Positions 50,874 through 62,724 are shown, counted from the first letter of the stretch. The stretch: DNA of 64,000 bases from Tetrahymena thermophila SB210 (GCF_000189635.1 NW_002476262.1:186001-250000), one strand, 5' to 3'. The notes: generated by a model from the sequence alone, not told the origin. Numbers and translations are program-made.

Positions 50874-51512
50874 AAATTGGAAAAAATGTATTCTTTTTAT
50901 ATCTTACACATATTTTACAATTTACATTTCAGATAAATCAGTAAATTTACTTCCAAAATTATAATTAGATATCCTCATTAAATTATTAGTTATCCTAGTC
51001 TGATTTGTAATTTTATGTTATTTTATTAGGTTGAGTTATCAAAATTTTAATTCAATTAGCTGTAAATATTTTAAATAAGCAAAAATAATAACCATAAACA
51101 AAAAAGTAAGAGGTTTAAGTTGATTGTAGAAGTTATCAAAATTAATAGTCATTAATTTCATCTGTTTTTAAATAAATGTATTAATTGTTAGATTATTTAA
51201 TTGCATTTTACTTTACTTTATTTACACTATTAAAAAGAATTTTTCAAAAACTGATATTAAAAATTGTAAAATTAATTCATAAATTTACCATTCAAATTTT
51301 TTGATTACTCGTAAAGATTTGAATAAATTTATATTTTAATTTGTTTTTTTTCCCTAATTATTTTAAACTTTGAATATCTTTCACTCATTCATTATTAATT
51401 TCAAACAATACTAATCTCTACCAAATTATTTATTATTTAACTATTTTTTAATTGTTTTTGTTTATAATTAATTATATAATTATTTTTAGATTTTATTAAA
51501 GAAGTCAATAAA
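50874..51512. other. Intergenic spacer
   Basis: About 640 bases of A+T-rich DNA between same-strand genes; no gene or repeat seen. Confidence 0.6.
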
Positions 51513-52872
51513 ATGAGGTAGCAAGAAAGCGAAAGCTTTAAATAAGCTAAAGTGTCAATAAACTCGGATTAAAATTTGTAGAATTAGTATGAGAACTTAG
51601 AGTAGGAGTAAGGAATAAAATAAAAACTGTTATTGCAAGAGGAATAACCACCTTAATAGATAGTTATTTAAAAGGATATTTAATAACCTGCTGCAGCTCC
51701 AAAATAACGTTTGGAATGCTTAGATATTTATAGAGGCTTGACTATGGTTGGCATGATTTTAGTTGATAATATGGGAAATTCATCAGTTATTTGGCCTTTA
51801 GATGAAACAGAATGGAATGGATTAAGTACTGCAGATTGTGTTTTTCCTTCTTTTTTGTTTATTAGTGGGATGGCAATTACTTTAGCTATTAAGCATAATG
51901 GAAATAAAAAGCAGTAATTTTTTAGAATTTTAGAGAGATTTGTCAAGCTATTTGTTATTGGAGTGGCATTAAATGCTGCTTGTGCGAACTATAAGCAACA
52001 ATTTAGAATAATGGGAGTATTGCAAAGAATAGCCATTTGTTATTTTGTTACCTCTACTTCTTACCTATTTTTATAAAATTTTGCTGTTTAATTTGTATTA
52101 AATGGAGTTTTTCTTTTGATTTATATCTATTTCATGTATTTCTTTGATGTTCCTGATGGATGCGGTGCAAATAATGTTACTCCAACCTGCAATTTTGGAA
52201 GATACTTGGACATGTAAATTTTTACTCTGAATTATATGATGAAGCCCAGTGATCCTGAAGGATTATTTACTACTTTAGGAGCATTAGTTACTACTTTTAT
52301 AGGTAAGTTTTGAATATTAAAAAAAATCTTTTACCTGACCAAAAATTTTCTAATAATATAATTAAGGGTTGTGTTATGGACTTGCATTGTAAGAATTCAA
52401 ATCATAAAAGAAAAGATTAAGCTGTATCTGGTTTGTAATGAGTCTTGTACTAGTTTTTATAGGAGGCATCTGCTGTTTTTTAACTCCGATTAATAAAAAA
52501 GTATGGAGCCCTTCCTTTGTTTTTATTGTTGGAAGTATGAGTGGAGCCTTCTTAAATTTGTGCTTCATTGTAGTGGACATATATAATAACTTAAAATTGA
52601 ATAAAGCTCTAGAATTTTTAAAGTGGCTTGGCTTGAATCCTCTCTTTGTGTTTGTAGCTATGATATGGTTAGAATTAATTATGCTGCTCAATATTCATTT
52701 CTATGTTGATGGTACACGTTATAGCCTTTGGAATTTTATTTCAGAGTACGTATTCTTAGGTGCATACATAAACTCTTATGTAGCTTCATTGGCTGTTTCT
52801 ATATTCCATCTTTTACTTTGGATAGGAATATCTTACTATCTCTATAATAGAAAAGTATTTATCAAACTCTGA
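51513..52872 (+). CDS. HGSNAT/DUF5009-like membrane acyltransferase homologue
   Basis: Two exons (51513-52302, 52367-52872) give 431 residues. After a Gln/Glu-rich cytoplasmic leader (~66 residues), RLECLDIYRGLTMVGMILVDN begins the first helix, followed by WNGLSTADCVFPSFLFISGM, RFVKLFVIGVALNA, IMGVLQRIAICYF and, near the C-terminus, WLGLNPLFVFV. This order is that of heparan-alpha-glucosaminide N-acetyltransferase (HGSNAT) and bacterial DUF5009/NagX proteins, polytopic enzymes that carry acetyl groups from acetyl-CoA across a membrane to glucosamine. About ten hydrophobic helices are present. In the motif H-x-x-W-N-G the His used by human HGSNAT (His269) is Glu here (DETEWNG), see findings. 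The lumenal N-terminal domain of the animal protein is missing, as in bacteria. Confidence 0.88.
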
Positions 52873-53395
52873 TTAATAAAATGCTAATAAATTATAAATA
52901 AATTCAAAATAATAATAATAAATTTTATAATAACAAAATTCAAGTATCAATTTTGCTTATTTAATGTTTTTAATCTAATTTAGATTTTAGTATAATATTT
53001 TTTTACAATAAAAAGCTTAAATAAATCAATTATTTAGTTAGTAATTTACATGAAATATTTTATATAATATTTTAGACATTTTAAGCTTGTTTTCAAAATT
53101 TAATTTAATATGTCAACTGATTAAAACTTTTTATAGCATTCTAACTTAGCAGCAACTGCAAATAATTTAGTTATAGAATTAAAATTAATTTAAATATCTG
53201 TTACATCACCCATAATGAGCATAAAAATAAAAGTAGCTTTTATGAAAATTTAAGCTTTATTTTCTGATAAATTCAATCAAATATTAAAGAGAAATCATAA
53301 AAATAAATAAAATAATTTAATATATAGATAGACAAAATTGTTAGAATTAATAAAAAATATTGAAATAAATTATTTTTATTTTTGATAATTAAGAA
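52873..53395. other. Intergenic spacer, convergent gene ends
   Basis: About 520 bases of A+T-rich DNA between convergent genes; no feature recognised. Confidence 0.6.
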
Positions 53396-55273
53396 TCATA
53401 ACATAAACTTTTATTTATTTTTAACTATTTCTGCTATTAAGTCATCCTTCTACTTATCCATATTTTTAGCTTACCAAAGAAAGATGTTTGTATTAATTTT
53501 TCCTACAACAGGGCCTTACTTATCCAGTTCAAATATTCCCATAATTTCTTTACCCTAATTTAAGTTAAAAAGAAGATATAAATATTACTTTAGATCCATA
53601 TTTATTTATTAATTTTTTACGTCAATTAAAGGTTTCATTGCATATACTTTTTCGATTTTGTTAAAATAAATAAACTCAATTAACTTATCATAACTTGAGG
53701 AAAATTCATCCTTGAATTAGATAGAGTCACTTATTCTAGCAATAGAAAACGCGAGCTCCCATGTATTTCCTAGCTTTTTAATTAGTTGAGCTATATTATT
53801 AAATTCTTCATCGAAATTTTTCTTAATAATTTCTTAAATCTTGAGAGCATTTTCACAAGTTTGAGTTATAATAGTGCAAACCTTCAAGGCTTTATCAGGG
53901 AACTATGAAAAATATTTTTTATGAATTTTTATATTTAATGTAATAATTTTTTAATTAATTAATTACTTTAAGGGATTCAAAAGCTAAATATTGAGGAAGA
54001 GACATTATTGTTTTATTAATTTTATACTAAATTTTAGCGAATGGGAAAGAAATAGCAGACATTAAGAATAATAATTAAACATCTTATTATTAGAAGTCCT
54101 GTGATAAAATGGGCATATCTTATACAGTTTTTAGTTCTTAAACTGATCTGATTGCAAGGTTATATGATTCTAGTTATTTTTAATCATAGAACACTTTATC
54201 TTTCAATTCGTCACATTTATCTGGCATCTAGAATACAATTGACCATAAATTATTTTAGAATATTAAGTTCAATCCTATCTCCACATTCTTATCTTTCAAT
54301 ATTTTTTCAAGCTCAGTTCTTATTCTTTCTCTGCTAACTTTTTCTTCTAAACTAATCTATTTTTTTATTTTAATTAATAATAAATAAGTTAGTAAAAGAT
54401 ACAAAAATTTAATACTCTTATTTATTCTTATTTAAGTGCTTCAATAATGTCTGGAACTATTGAAAAAGAATACTTTGTTGCGAATCTAAATGTTCTCAAA
54501 ATTCTCAAGGGATCATCAATAAAGGTCTTTATTTATTATTAAATTAATTTCAACTTAATATTTCAAGCTATTTACTTATGTAGGATCTAATGGAGTTCTG
54601 ATGATTTTGTTTTAAAGATCACTAAGACCTTTACCTGTAAAATCTTCTATTTAACAAGTATTAATATTGTAGAACATTGAATTTATTGTTAAATCTCTTC
54701 TTTCAGCATCTTAAAGTGGAGTACCAAATTTCTTTTAATATTATTTGCATTATTTTTTCATTAAGTTTAGTCTTTTTGAATGTAAATTTTGATTACCATA
54801 GTAGGAATTCTAGATTTTGTATATTCTTCATGTCTTAAATTAGCGATATCAATGTCGTATCCAAAAATTTTGAAAGTGACTGTTTCTAAATGCTTAGATT
54901 TATCAGGGTTACTTTTAATAACACCATGACCTGATATAAGGTCTTCCTAACCCTTTTCCTTGAGGTAGTCAATCAATAAGTTAATAAACTACTCACCAGT
55001 CATAGTATCTAATGTAATATCAATATCATGACATTCTTAGCCTAAAATCTGGAGTTAAATACAAAAATATTTTTAAGAAAAATCATTAAATAAAAGTAAA
55101 AAATAAAATTGTATTTTGATTTAAATAAAAAATTTTACCTTATCACGAACCCAACCTCCAGCTGAACGAAGTACTACTTATATATTTTTGGCTTTAACAA
55201 ATTCTAGTAAAAAGTCAAATAATTACTTTTCTTTTTCATTTAAAGTAATTTTAATATCAGATTCTATTTCCAT
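53396..55273 (-). CDS. TRNT1: CCA-adding enzyme (tRNA nucleotidyltransferase)
   Basis: Six exons (55139-55273, 54797-55048, 54576-54731, 54416-54526, 53967-54356, 53396-53902) give 516 residues when started at ATG 55271-55273. It adds CCA to tRNA 3' ends, needed for the tRNA-His genes nearby, which do not encode CCA. Class II CCA-enzyme motifs are all visible: motif A SAGGWVRD, catalytic HDIDITLD, motif B/C RRDLTINSMFYNI, motif D base-selecting DDPLRILRTFRFA, and motif E VSRERIRTELEKIL. The C-terminal ~250 residues are helical as expected. The frame stays open upstream of the chosen ATG with an Arg-rich stretch (NRLRACARR), so a longer mitochondrial-targeted form with one or two more 5' exons (possible ATG at 55639-55641) is possible. 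Confidence 0.92.
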
Positions 55274-57688
55274 CCTTCTTGCACAAGCTCTTAATCTATT
55301 AAATGAATACTATCCTTAGTAAAATAGGTGTCTTTATTATTCTTGCTAATATATTTTAATTATATTTTGATTACTTTTTCCTTCAAACTAGGATTATGCT
55401 TTTTAATGATATTTTAATTGTTTATTATATTATCTGTTTATATTAAAATTGAGACTAAAAAACTATTTAATTTGATTTTTACCAATAAAGCTAATCATTT
55501 ACTTATGAAGATATGAAATTTTATTAGATATTTTAATTATCCTACATTCTAATCATTATAAATATTCTTTCCAAGTTAAATAGGCTTATAGACGCAATAG
55601 GATAACTGAATTTCTACAATATTTTCTATTTCTAAATTCATAAAAATTAAAATAATTACCAATATTAAAATAATTTCTTTAAATAAATCATTTTTAAAAT
55701 AAAATAATGAATGTTAATATATTTTTGTGTAGTGTTAATTACTTTTATATTTTAATTTTATTTTTTATTTTTAAAATTTTATAAAAAATATAATTCAATA
55801 TTAACAAGTGTATTCAATTTAAAAGTATTATCTGTTAAAAAATTAAACGATTATTCTTAATATTTATTTTTTACTTTTAGCCACAACTTATAATCCATTA
55901 AAATTGTAAAATATGTTTTAAATTTATTAAAATTGATAGTTAAAAAAGAAACTTTTGATAAACTAAAAAATTAAAGAAGTAATTTTAGAATATAAATAAA
56001 TTAACAAAAAGAAATCGCTTTTTACTATTAATTCCTTAACTAACATATTTTTGATATTTGATAAGTAAATAACATCAAAAATATTTTCAAAATAATTTTC
56101 ATAATTTTTTAATAGTAAAAATTACAAAAAAATTAATTTACAAATAAAAATTTGATATTATTTAATACCATATCATTTAGTCTGTAAACCTTATAGAAAT
56201 ACAATATTATTATAATTAAAATTTAATAACTATTTAAATTAAAGCTAAAAAATTAACTTTAAATTTACTTTTAAAATAAAAAAGTGAATGAAAATATATT
56301 ATTATTCATTTTTTATCTTATCTAATTTTTCTTTGTGTGATTAAATGACCTACTTAAAAGTTTAATCTTAAGATTTTATAAAAATTTATTCGACATTTTA
56401 AAGATGAATATCTTTTTGAATAATTTTAAAAAATATTTATTAGCTTTATGGTGTAAAAACCTAATTATTATTTAATGATTCCATTTCATTGATAAAAATT
56501 GAATAGCAATACAATTTTAAAGAGAAATATCTTTACTAATTTAATAATAAAAATATCACATGAGCATATTTGGTTGGCTGGCTGAATTAAAAGTACAGAT
56601 ATTATGTAAACATCAATTAAATTTGATTATATAGAAATAAGAATTAATTGAATGTAAAGGATTGATTATTTTCCTGTAAATAAATAGAAATCAATATATC
56701 CTTTTATATATTTTTTTACTTTAAAAATATTTGGTACAGAGTAAAATCAATACATTTTTATTGCCATAAAATTGTCAGTTGTCTTTTAAACATAAAAAAA
56801 ATACAAATTTCTTTTTATTTTTTTGTGCAATTTTATGCTAAGATTTAAGATGTAAGTTTTATTTCAAGTTGGTAGCTTTAAAGAATATTTAATAAATTAA
56901 AGACTCTTCTAGATCTATCTCTTCTAGTTAAAATAAAAATGTTGAGTAAATATTTTATGTATCACTCAAATTATACTTTTTTTAAATTTTATTAGATTAA
57001 TTAATCACTCTAGAAATTTATTTTTTCTTTGATGCATTTGATGATTAGAGTTTTTATATTTATATCTTTAAAAAAGCCTATTATTTTTTGAATAAAATCT
57101 TTTCTTTTATTTGTATACTTTGAGAAAGACTGTAATATATTGTATGGTTATAAAAAATATTTGATTAGATTTTTAAAGTTGAAGAAATTATTTATATCTT
57201 AAAAGTATGTATGATACATTATTAGTTGAGTTCAAATTAATTATTTATTTATTTATTTCTTTGTTATTTATGATCAATTATTTATTTATTAATTTCTTTG
57301 TTATGTATGATCAATATACATTTTTAAAAAAATATTTATGAAAAAAACTTGAGTTTTTGTTTATTTTTGTAGCATTTGATCAAATAAGTTGATTTAGTTT
57401 AAAATTATAAGTTAAATTTACAAATAACGATTTAATTATTTAAATATTTCAAAATATTTTAGTGTTGTTCAAGCATTTGTTCTATTTATAATATAGCAAA
57501 TTATATGGGCTTTTAATTCTAATTAGAATAGATAAATTTGAAACACTGATAAATAAATTGCTGGCTGAACTAATCTATCAAAGTTTATTTTAATTTAATT
57601 GAATATATGTAATTTAAATTTCTTCATAATTAATTAATTAAATTATTATTATTTATTTTTTATTAACAAAAAAAAAATTAAAAGTAAA
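55274..57688. other. Long intergenic spacer between divergent genes
   Basis: 2.4 kb, the longest spacer here. The first ~370 bases may hold 5' exons of the CCA-enzyme gene. The rest is A+T-rich with no coding frame. A short tandem duplication at 57236-57316 is listed separately. Confidence 0.55.
57236..57316. repeat. Tandem ~39-bp duplication
   Basis: Two adjacent copies of a segment built from TTATTTATT, TTTCTTTGTTAT and TATGATCAAT (about 57240-57279 and 57280-57315). They differ at only a few positions, which suggests a recent slippage or unequal-exchange event in spacer DNA. Confidence 0.6.
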
Positions 57689-59373
57689 ATGTTCTAAGCA
57701 AATGTGTTTAGAGTATTATATAGTATTTACTCTTTGATTATTGGAATTTTAATTTTTATATTTTCTATACTGATATACACAGGCTTTTCCTCTGATAAAA
57801 GCATTTATTTATAGACTCTTTAAGACTGGGAACAAAATCCTATAGTAGATATTTATGTTTTAAATGATATTACAGTCAACTGTTAACCTGGTGAAGACTC
57901 TGTGTTTTAATATAAGTAATTAGTTAATCTAAAATTATTAAATTAATTAAAATTAATATGATTAGTTGGCCTGGGACAAAAGAAGGATGCTTATGTACTT
58001 TAACAAATTAAATAAGAGAGGGATAGTGCTGCACTGAGTAAAATAAAAGTGATTGTTGTGAAGGAAAACCAATAAATCCCGTAAAAAACGAGACCCTTGA
58101 TATTTGGGATATAAATGGAAATAAGTTTAAATTATGTGCAATAAGATTAGATAATTACTCATTTCGAAACAATGCACCATAAAGCCTTAATTGCTTAGCT
58201 AGTGAAAAATGGTGTGGTAAAGATTCGTAGGGGAATTAAGATTAAAATTATGGATTTTGTGTTCCAGCTAACTAGAAATGTGCTGTTTAAGAAATTTTGA
58301 TAGGATAAGTTAATCCAAATCCTTAGCTTTATGATCAAACTAACATATATAATAACAGTGATGGGAGTGGTTTTTGGGTTTTTATAGGTAGAGGAGGCCC
58401 ACTTAAACTCCCTCTTATAAATTTTAAAGTCAGTTCTAGTGAATAAATTTGCACTAGTGATGATGAAACTATTGGTATTAATTAAGGTTATTAATTAAAT
58501 AAAATGATTTCGTCATGCAGCTCAGACGATTATTTATATGAAAAGACTAGCATATCAATTAATCAATAAGATTTCTTGAATAGCAATAATTTATCTCAAT
58601 AATTATCAGCTCTACCTAATTACTAATATTCATCTGACGAGCTGTATCTATTCTCAAAATCTTATCCAAGCTTAAAAATGAAATGCAGAGGCAGTATAGA
58701 AACATTCTATGATAATTTAGATGTAATTTCATAAATAGAGTAGTTGGCTCTTCCTAATTTTATAACATGCTGTGTATATTCTAGCATCCTATTATTTTTT
58801 GATTCATGGATTGGATTTAAGTACAACAAATTTTCTTGGGGAGTCATAATATTCAAAGAAAAAGTTAATAACTTATTAAGAGGAATCTACATTCTAAAAT
58901 ATATATTATTTTTATCTTGCAATTTCTTGATTATATTTGAAGCAACCTACTAAATTTAGATTAATAATTTTCTTTCTGATATAGTCAATAAATAATGTAC
59001 AGACTCAAATTAAAATTTTTTTAATTTTCTGTAAAACGGGTAGATAAGAGATTACACAGTAGGAATATTACTCTGCGCATGGATGCATTTTCTTGCCGAG
59101 CCAAATGTATTTTTTGTAATTAATAAATTTTGTTGCTCTCAGATTCAAGATTTTATGAGATAATCAACCGTGAGCCAGCAGGCTAAAAATACTAACAATC
59201 AAACAGTCTCTAAAGACGTCTCTATAAGTATGGACAAACATGAAGAAAAACCTCTTCCATAAAACAACAGCATATCATTTTATCCACCTTACAAGTCTCC
59301 GTCAAAGAAACCTTCTTCCTTTATTGGAGGATTGAAGAAGACAGTCTCATATAAATTAGAACATAACTAATGA
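57689..59373 (+). CDS. Cys-rich multi-pass membrane protein, unknown function
   Basis: Two exons (57689-57915, 57966-59373) give 544 residues. Residues ~10-33 form a strong hydrophobic N-terminal anchor. A ~330-residue region follows with many Cys (for example CLCTL, CCTEQNKSDCCEG, CLASEKWCGKDS), expected to be extracellular or lumenal and disulfide-bonded. Two to three further hydrophobic helices lie between residues ~345 and 480 (FITCCVYSSILLFF, YILKYILFLSCNFLIIFE, VGILLCAWMHFLAEPNVFFV). The last ~75 residues are polar, Ser/Pro/Lys-rich and probably cytoplasmic. I do not recognise the family; the layout, two terminal membrane segments enclosing a Cys-rich loop, is reminiscent of ciliate lineage-specific membrane proteins and superficially of P2X-like channels, but no diagnostic motif supports a channel assignment. 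Confidence 0.8.
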
Positions 59374-60038
59374 AATAAGTTAAAACTCTAATTGATTTTT
59401 ACTGCATACATAAAAAATTGAAGCTAAAAGTCTATTAAATATGTTAAATTATTAGCTATTTATAATGTTTGAGATAATTAAATTACTAAAAATTTAACAC
59501 AAACTTAATTAACCAACCTGATGATTTCTAATATCAAATAATACAGTATAAACCAATCATTTACTTAAAAAATAATTTTATTTATATCTGCAATTAAAAT
59601 CTTTATTGTAAAAAAAGCATATTTTTATTAAATGAAATATTATCTTAATATACTTTCTATAACTTTCTTGTTTCATTACTTCATATTTTTTAATGAAATA
59701 GACAATCTATTTTAATCAAATTATTATATTTGATTATTAATTAATGTATTGATTTATCTAAATATGATGCTTAATAACATAATATAATTTGATAATATTT
59801 AATAATCACCCAAAAAAGAATTTTTAAAATATATGAGTAATTCACAATAAATAATAAAATAATACTCACAAATTGTATTTATTTTACTACTAAAATAAAC
59901 CTTTTCATCATTTAAAAATATAATCAGTATTAATTATATTTATTATTTGTGTTTTATTTTTTAAGATTTAATAATAATACACATGAAACAAAAATAAACT
60001 ATTTTCAATTTATTAAGCTATTTAACAAAAAAAATAAA
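59374..60038. other. Intergenic spacer, convergent gene ends
   Basis: About 665 bases of A+T-rich DNA between convergent genes; nothing recognisable. Confidence 0.6.
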
Positions 60039-60692
60039 TCAAAGTATTACTTGCTTTAATTATGTTTAATCAAAAATATATCCTTTTTCTAGCATACACA
60101 TCACTACTTAGCAAATATTTCTAGCATCATGCAAAGCTATATGGGGATGTCCTGTCTAAGTTAAATTTAATATTTTAAGCATATTTTCTAAAGACTTAGC
60201 TTTTACATTGAAGAATCTATCAAACAGCTCTTTAAGGTTAAAATATTAGTTGAAATATGGAGAATGCTTTAGATTTTTTAAATTAATTTCGGCTCTCAAG
60301 TATGTTGCATCAGAATCACAATCAAATATAAAAAAAGTAGAATCACTGTCATTGGTGTTTTATTTTATCTCTTAAGTGATTATCTCAAATACTTCTGAAA
60401 TAGTTGGAGCTTAATCAACATCTTTTTATTCAATATACGTCAAATTCTTTATAAAATTAGTCAACTTTGGATGATAAGTAGGCTTTACAAAAGTTGTGAA
60501 CTCTTTGATTATCTTTTTATTCTTAACATCAACTATTACTATTGGAAATTCAATTATTTCATGCAAGACAAAGCCTTTCATTCCACTATTACATTCAAAG
60601 TCAGATATAACCAAGTAATCTATGCAATCTATAAAAAAAAAATTGTTGAATTGATGAATTATCAAATAATTTTGTTTACTTAACTTGTCCAT
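60039..60692 (-). CDS. ERI1: ERI1-like DEDDh 3'-5' exoribonuclease
   Basis: An intronless 217-residue frame (ATG 60690-60692, TGA 60039-60041). It shows the DEDDh exonuclease core of the ERI1/3'hExo family: YLVISDFECNSG (first Asp and Glu), HEIIEFPIVIVDVKNKKI, then EFTTFVKPTYHPKLTNFIKN, FIFDCDSDATYL (second Asp) and GHPHIALHDARNI (His and third Asp). ERI1 enzymes trim 3' ends of histone mRNA, 5.8S rRNA and small RNAs. The SAP domain of animal ERI1 is absent, so this is a bare catalytic domain as in ERI2/ERI3-type relatives. All four acidic residues and the His appear present. In ciliates such a nuclease could act in small-RNA pathways, which is inference. Confidence 0.88.
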
Positions 60693-61169
60693 AATAAATA
60701 TCTTAACTTCTACTTACCAAATCTTCAATATTTATCTTAATTAATTAAATTAATAATTTCAAATTTAATATACAAGATAGATTTGCTCACTTATAAAAAT
60801 TTAATTTTTAATGCAAATTAACTAAAAATTAGCTTGGCTAACAATTTTTAATAAAGACAAATATTTTAGCAAGATATTATATTTTAAAAATACAAAATGA
60901 TAAGAAAATATGTGAATCATTTGTATCTATCATTAAGATAAATAATATTAGGCTCTTCTAACCTAGTTATATCCATAAGTAATTTCATAAAATTAATTAT
61001 ATAAATAGTTATTAAAATAATATTTTTTATAAAATTTAAATTAATTATTTAAACAATGCCTATTTATTGTTCATTTCTCATTAATTATAAATTAAAATTT
61101 TCAAAATTTCCAAGCAAAAACAATTTATATAAGTGAAAAAAATTTAATTAAAATATAAAAAATGATAGT
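60693..61169. other. Intergenic spacer before tRNA cluster
   Basis: About 480 bases of A+T-rich DNA upstream of the exonuclease gene and downstream of the first tRNA-His; nothing recognisable. Confidence 0.6.
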
Positions 61170-61241
61170 GTGGATAGTGGGTTTCGATCCCACGACCTTA
61201 AGAGCCACAATCTTACGCTCTTCCAACTGAGCTATATCCAC
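61170..61241 (-). tRNA. tRNA-His(GTG): tRNA-His (GTG), copy 1
   Basis: A 72-nt cloverleaf on the minus strand. The acceptor stem GTGGATA/TATCCAC, D stem GCTC/GAGC, anticodon stem TAAGA/TCTTA and T stem GTGGG/CCCAC all pair fully. The anticodon loop TTGTGGC gives GTG, reading His codons CAC and CAT. The discriminator is A73, no CCA is encoded and G-1 is not encoded. The RNA polymerase III stop is a T-run just after the gene. The T-loop is ATCGAAA, not the usual TTCGAAA. Confidence 0.95.
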
Positions 61242-61405
61242 TTTATGAAATTTATTAATAAAACTAAGTGACATTTTACTATAATTTCTTTTTTAAATTT
61301 ATTACTTAAAATTAAAGTTTGATAAAAAAACTAATAAAATTAAATAATAATTTTTAAATCATTAATCAAATTGACAAACTAAAAAAGTATTCTTATTCAA
61401 AAAGT

Positions 61406-61477
61406 GTGGATAGTGGGTTTCGATCCCACGACCTTAAGAGCCACAATCTTACGCTCTTCCAACTGAGCTATATCCAC
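61406..61477 (-). tRNA. tRNA-His(GTG): tRNA-His (GTG), copy 2
   Basis: Identical over all 72 bases to copy 1, followed on its strand by ACTTTTTG, a polymerase III terminator. Flanks share no similarity with copy 1 beyond a few bases, so only the gene itself is conserved. Confidence 0.95.
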
Positions 61478-61628
61478 TTTATGATATTTTTTATTTTTAA
61501 TTAAAAAAATTTTGTTTAATTTGATTAAATAAAAATTTATTTTAAAAATATTGTATTTAATGGTTCAATATGTATTCAATTATTTAGATAGACTATCTGT
61601 TTTCTTTTTAAAAAGTTGGTTAAAAAGT

Positions 61629-61700
61629 GTGGATAGTGGGTTTCGATCCCACGACCTTAAGAGCCACAATCTTACGCTCTTCCAACTGAGCTATATCCAC
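61629..61700 (-). tRNA. tRNA-His(GTG): tRNA-His (GTG), copy 3
   Basis: Identical to copies 1 and 2 in sequence and fold, with A73 and a five-T terminator immediately downstream on the minus strand. Confidence 0.95.
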
Positions 61701-61879
61701 GCCACGAAATTTATAATTTTGAATATGAGACATTTTGTTATTATTATAATTAAAAAATTTTTATTAATTGAAAACAAATTGTGTATGTAAAATCTTCTAC
61801 ATAATAAACTTTTAAATCATAAAAAATATTTAAAAATGTAATTACAGTCATCTAATTTGTGATAGGTATAGTAAAAAGT

Positions 61880-61951
61880 GTGGATGGTGGGTTTCGATCC
61901 CACGACCTTAAGAGCCACAATCTTACGCTCTTCCAACTGAGCTACATCCAC
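61880..61951 (-). tRNA. tRNA-His(GTG): tRNA-His (GTG), copy 4, acceptor variant
   Basis: Same as copies 1-3 except that the last acceptor pair is G-C (GTGGATG/CATCCAC) in place of A-T. Both sides of the pair changed, so the stem is kept; this compensatory change argues for a functional gene. A73 and a five-T terminator follow. Confidence 0.95.
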
Positions 61952-62535
61952 TTTATGAAAATAAAACTTTATCAAAAGCTCTTGCATTTTTTTATTTAAA
62001 TATAATTTATTGAAAAAATTAGAATAATTTATTAGAAATTAAAGTAGAAGTAAGTATTTATTTCTTTGAAAATAAAAAAATATTTTTCAACTTAAATCTT
62101 TAAAATTTATTATCTATATCTAAATTAAAATTCAGTTTTAATATGTAAATAATTCAAATCAAAATCATAGAAAATTCTGACTAATAAAAAATCACAAATT
62201 ATTTTAAGTATTAAATATCTAAAATATTCAAATAATAATTTAATATTGTTTGTTTTGTTACCAAAATTTTATTTTAAATAGACTATTACTTTCATAAATT
62301 GATTTTAAATAATTATTTTATATATTGAGTTACATAAATTTAAATTAAAACTTATATTTTAAAAAACTTCAAATAAATTTTTAAAGAAATTTAATTTTTA
62401 TATTTTAATTTATATGGTTTAACTCATTTAATTTATTAAAACACCTTTTAAAATTTAAGAAAAACATTTTAACATAAATTTAAATTAAATTTAAAGAATA
62501 AAAATAATTTTTAATTTATTTTATTGTTTCAGGTC
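61952..62535. other. Spacer within tRNA cluster
   Basis: About 580 bases of A+T-rich DNA separating four tRNA genes from the last two; no further tRNA or fragment seen. Confidence 0.6.
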
Positions 62536-62607
62536 GTGGATGTAGCTCAGTTGGAAGAGCGTAAGATTGTGGCTCTTAAGGTCGTGGGATCGAAACCCAC
62601 CATCCAC
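62536..62607 (+). tRNA. tRNA-His(GTG): tRNA-His (GTG), copy 5, opposite strand
   Basis: The only plus-strand member. It carries the GTGGATG/CATCCAC acceptor variant of copy 4, the same GTG anticodon, A73, and a TTTTTT terminator at once downstream. It faces copy 6 across a 45-base gap, so the two genes form a large inverted repeat. Confidence 0.95.
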
Positions 62608-62652
62608 ATTTTTTATAATTTCTATTATAAACTATTAAAACAAAATAAAAAT

Positions 62653-62724
62653 GTGGATAGTGGGTTTCGATCCCACGACCTTAAGAGCCACAATCTTACG
62701 CTCTTCCAACTGAGCTATATCCAC
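62653..62724 (-). tRNA. tRNA-His(GTG): tRNA-His (GTG), copy 6
   Basis: Minus-strand copy with the GTGGATA/TATCCAC acceptor of copies 1-3, anticodon GTG, A73 and a TTTTT terminator downstream. Convergent with copy 5. Confidence 0.95.

Noticed and set aside
55274-55641. Confident 5' exons of the CCA-enzyme gene
   Set aside because: An ATG at 55639-55641 begins a short frame, but no junction joins it cleanly to the enzyme frame, so the start was placed at 55273 and the alternative only noted.
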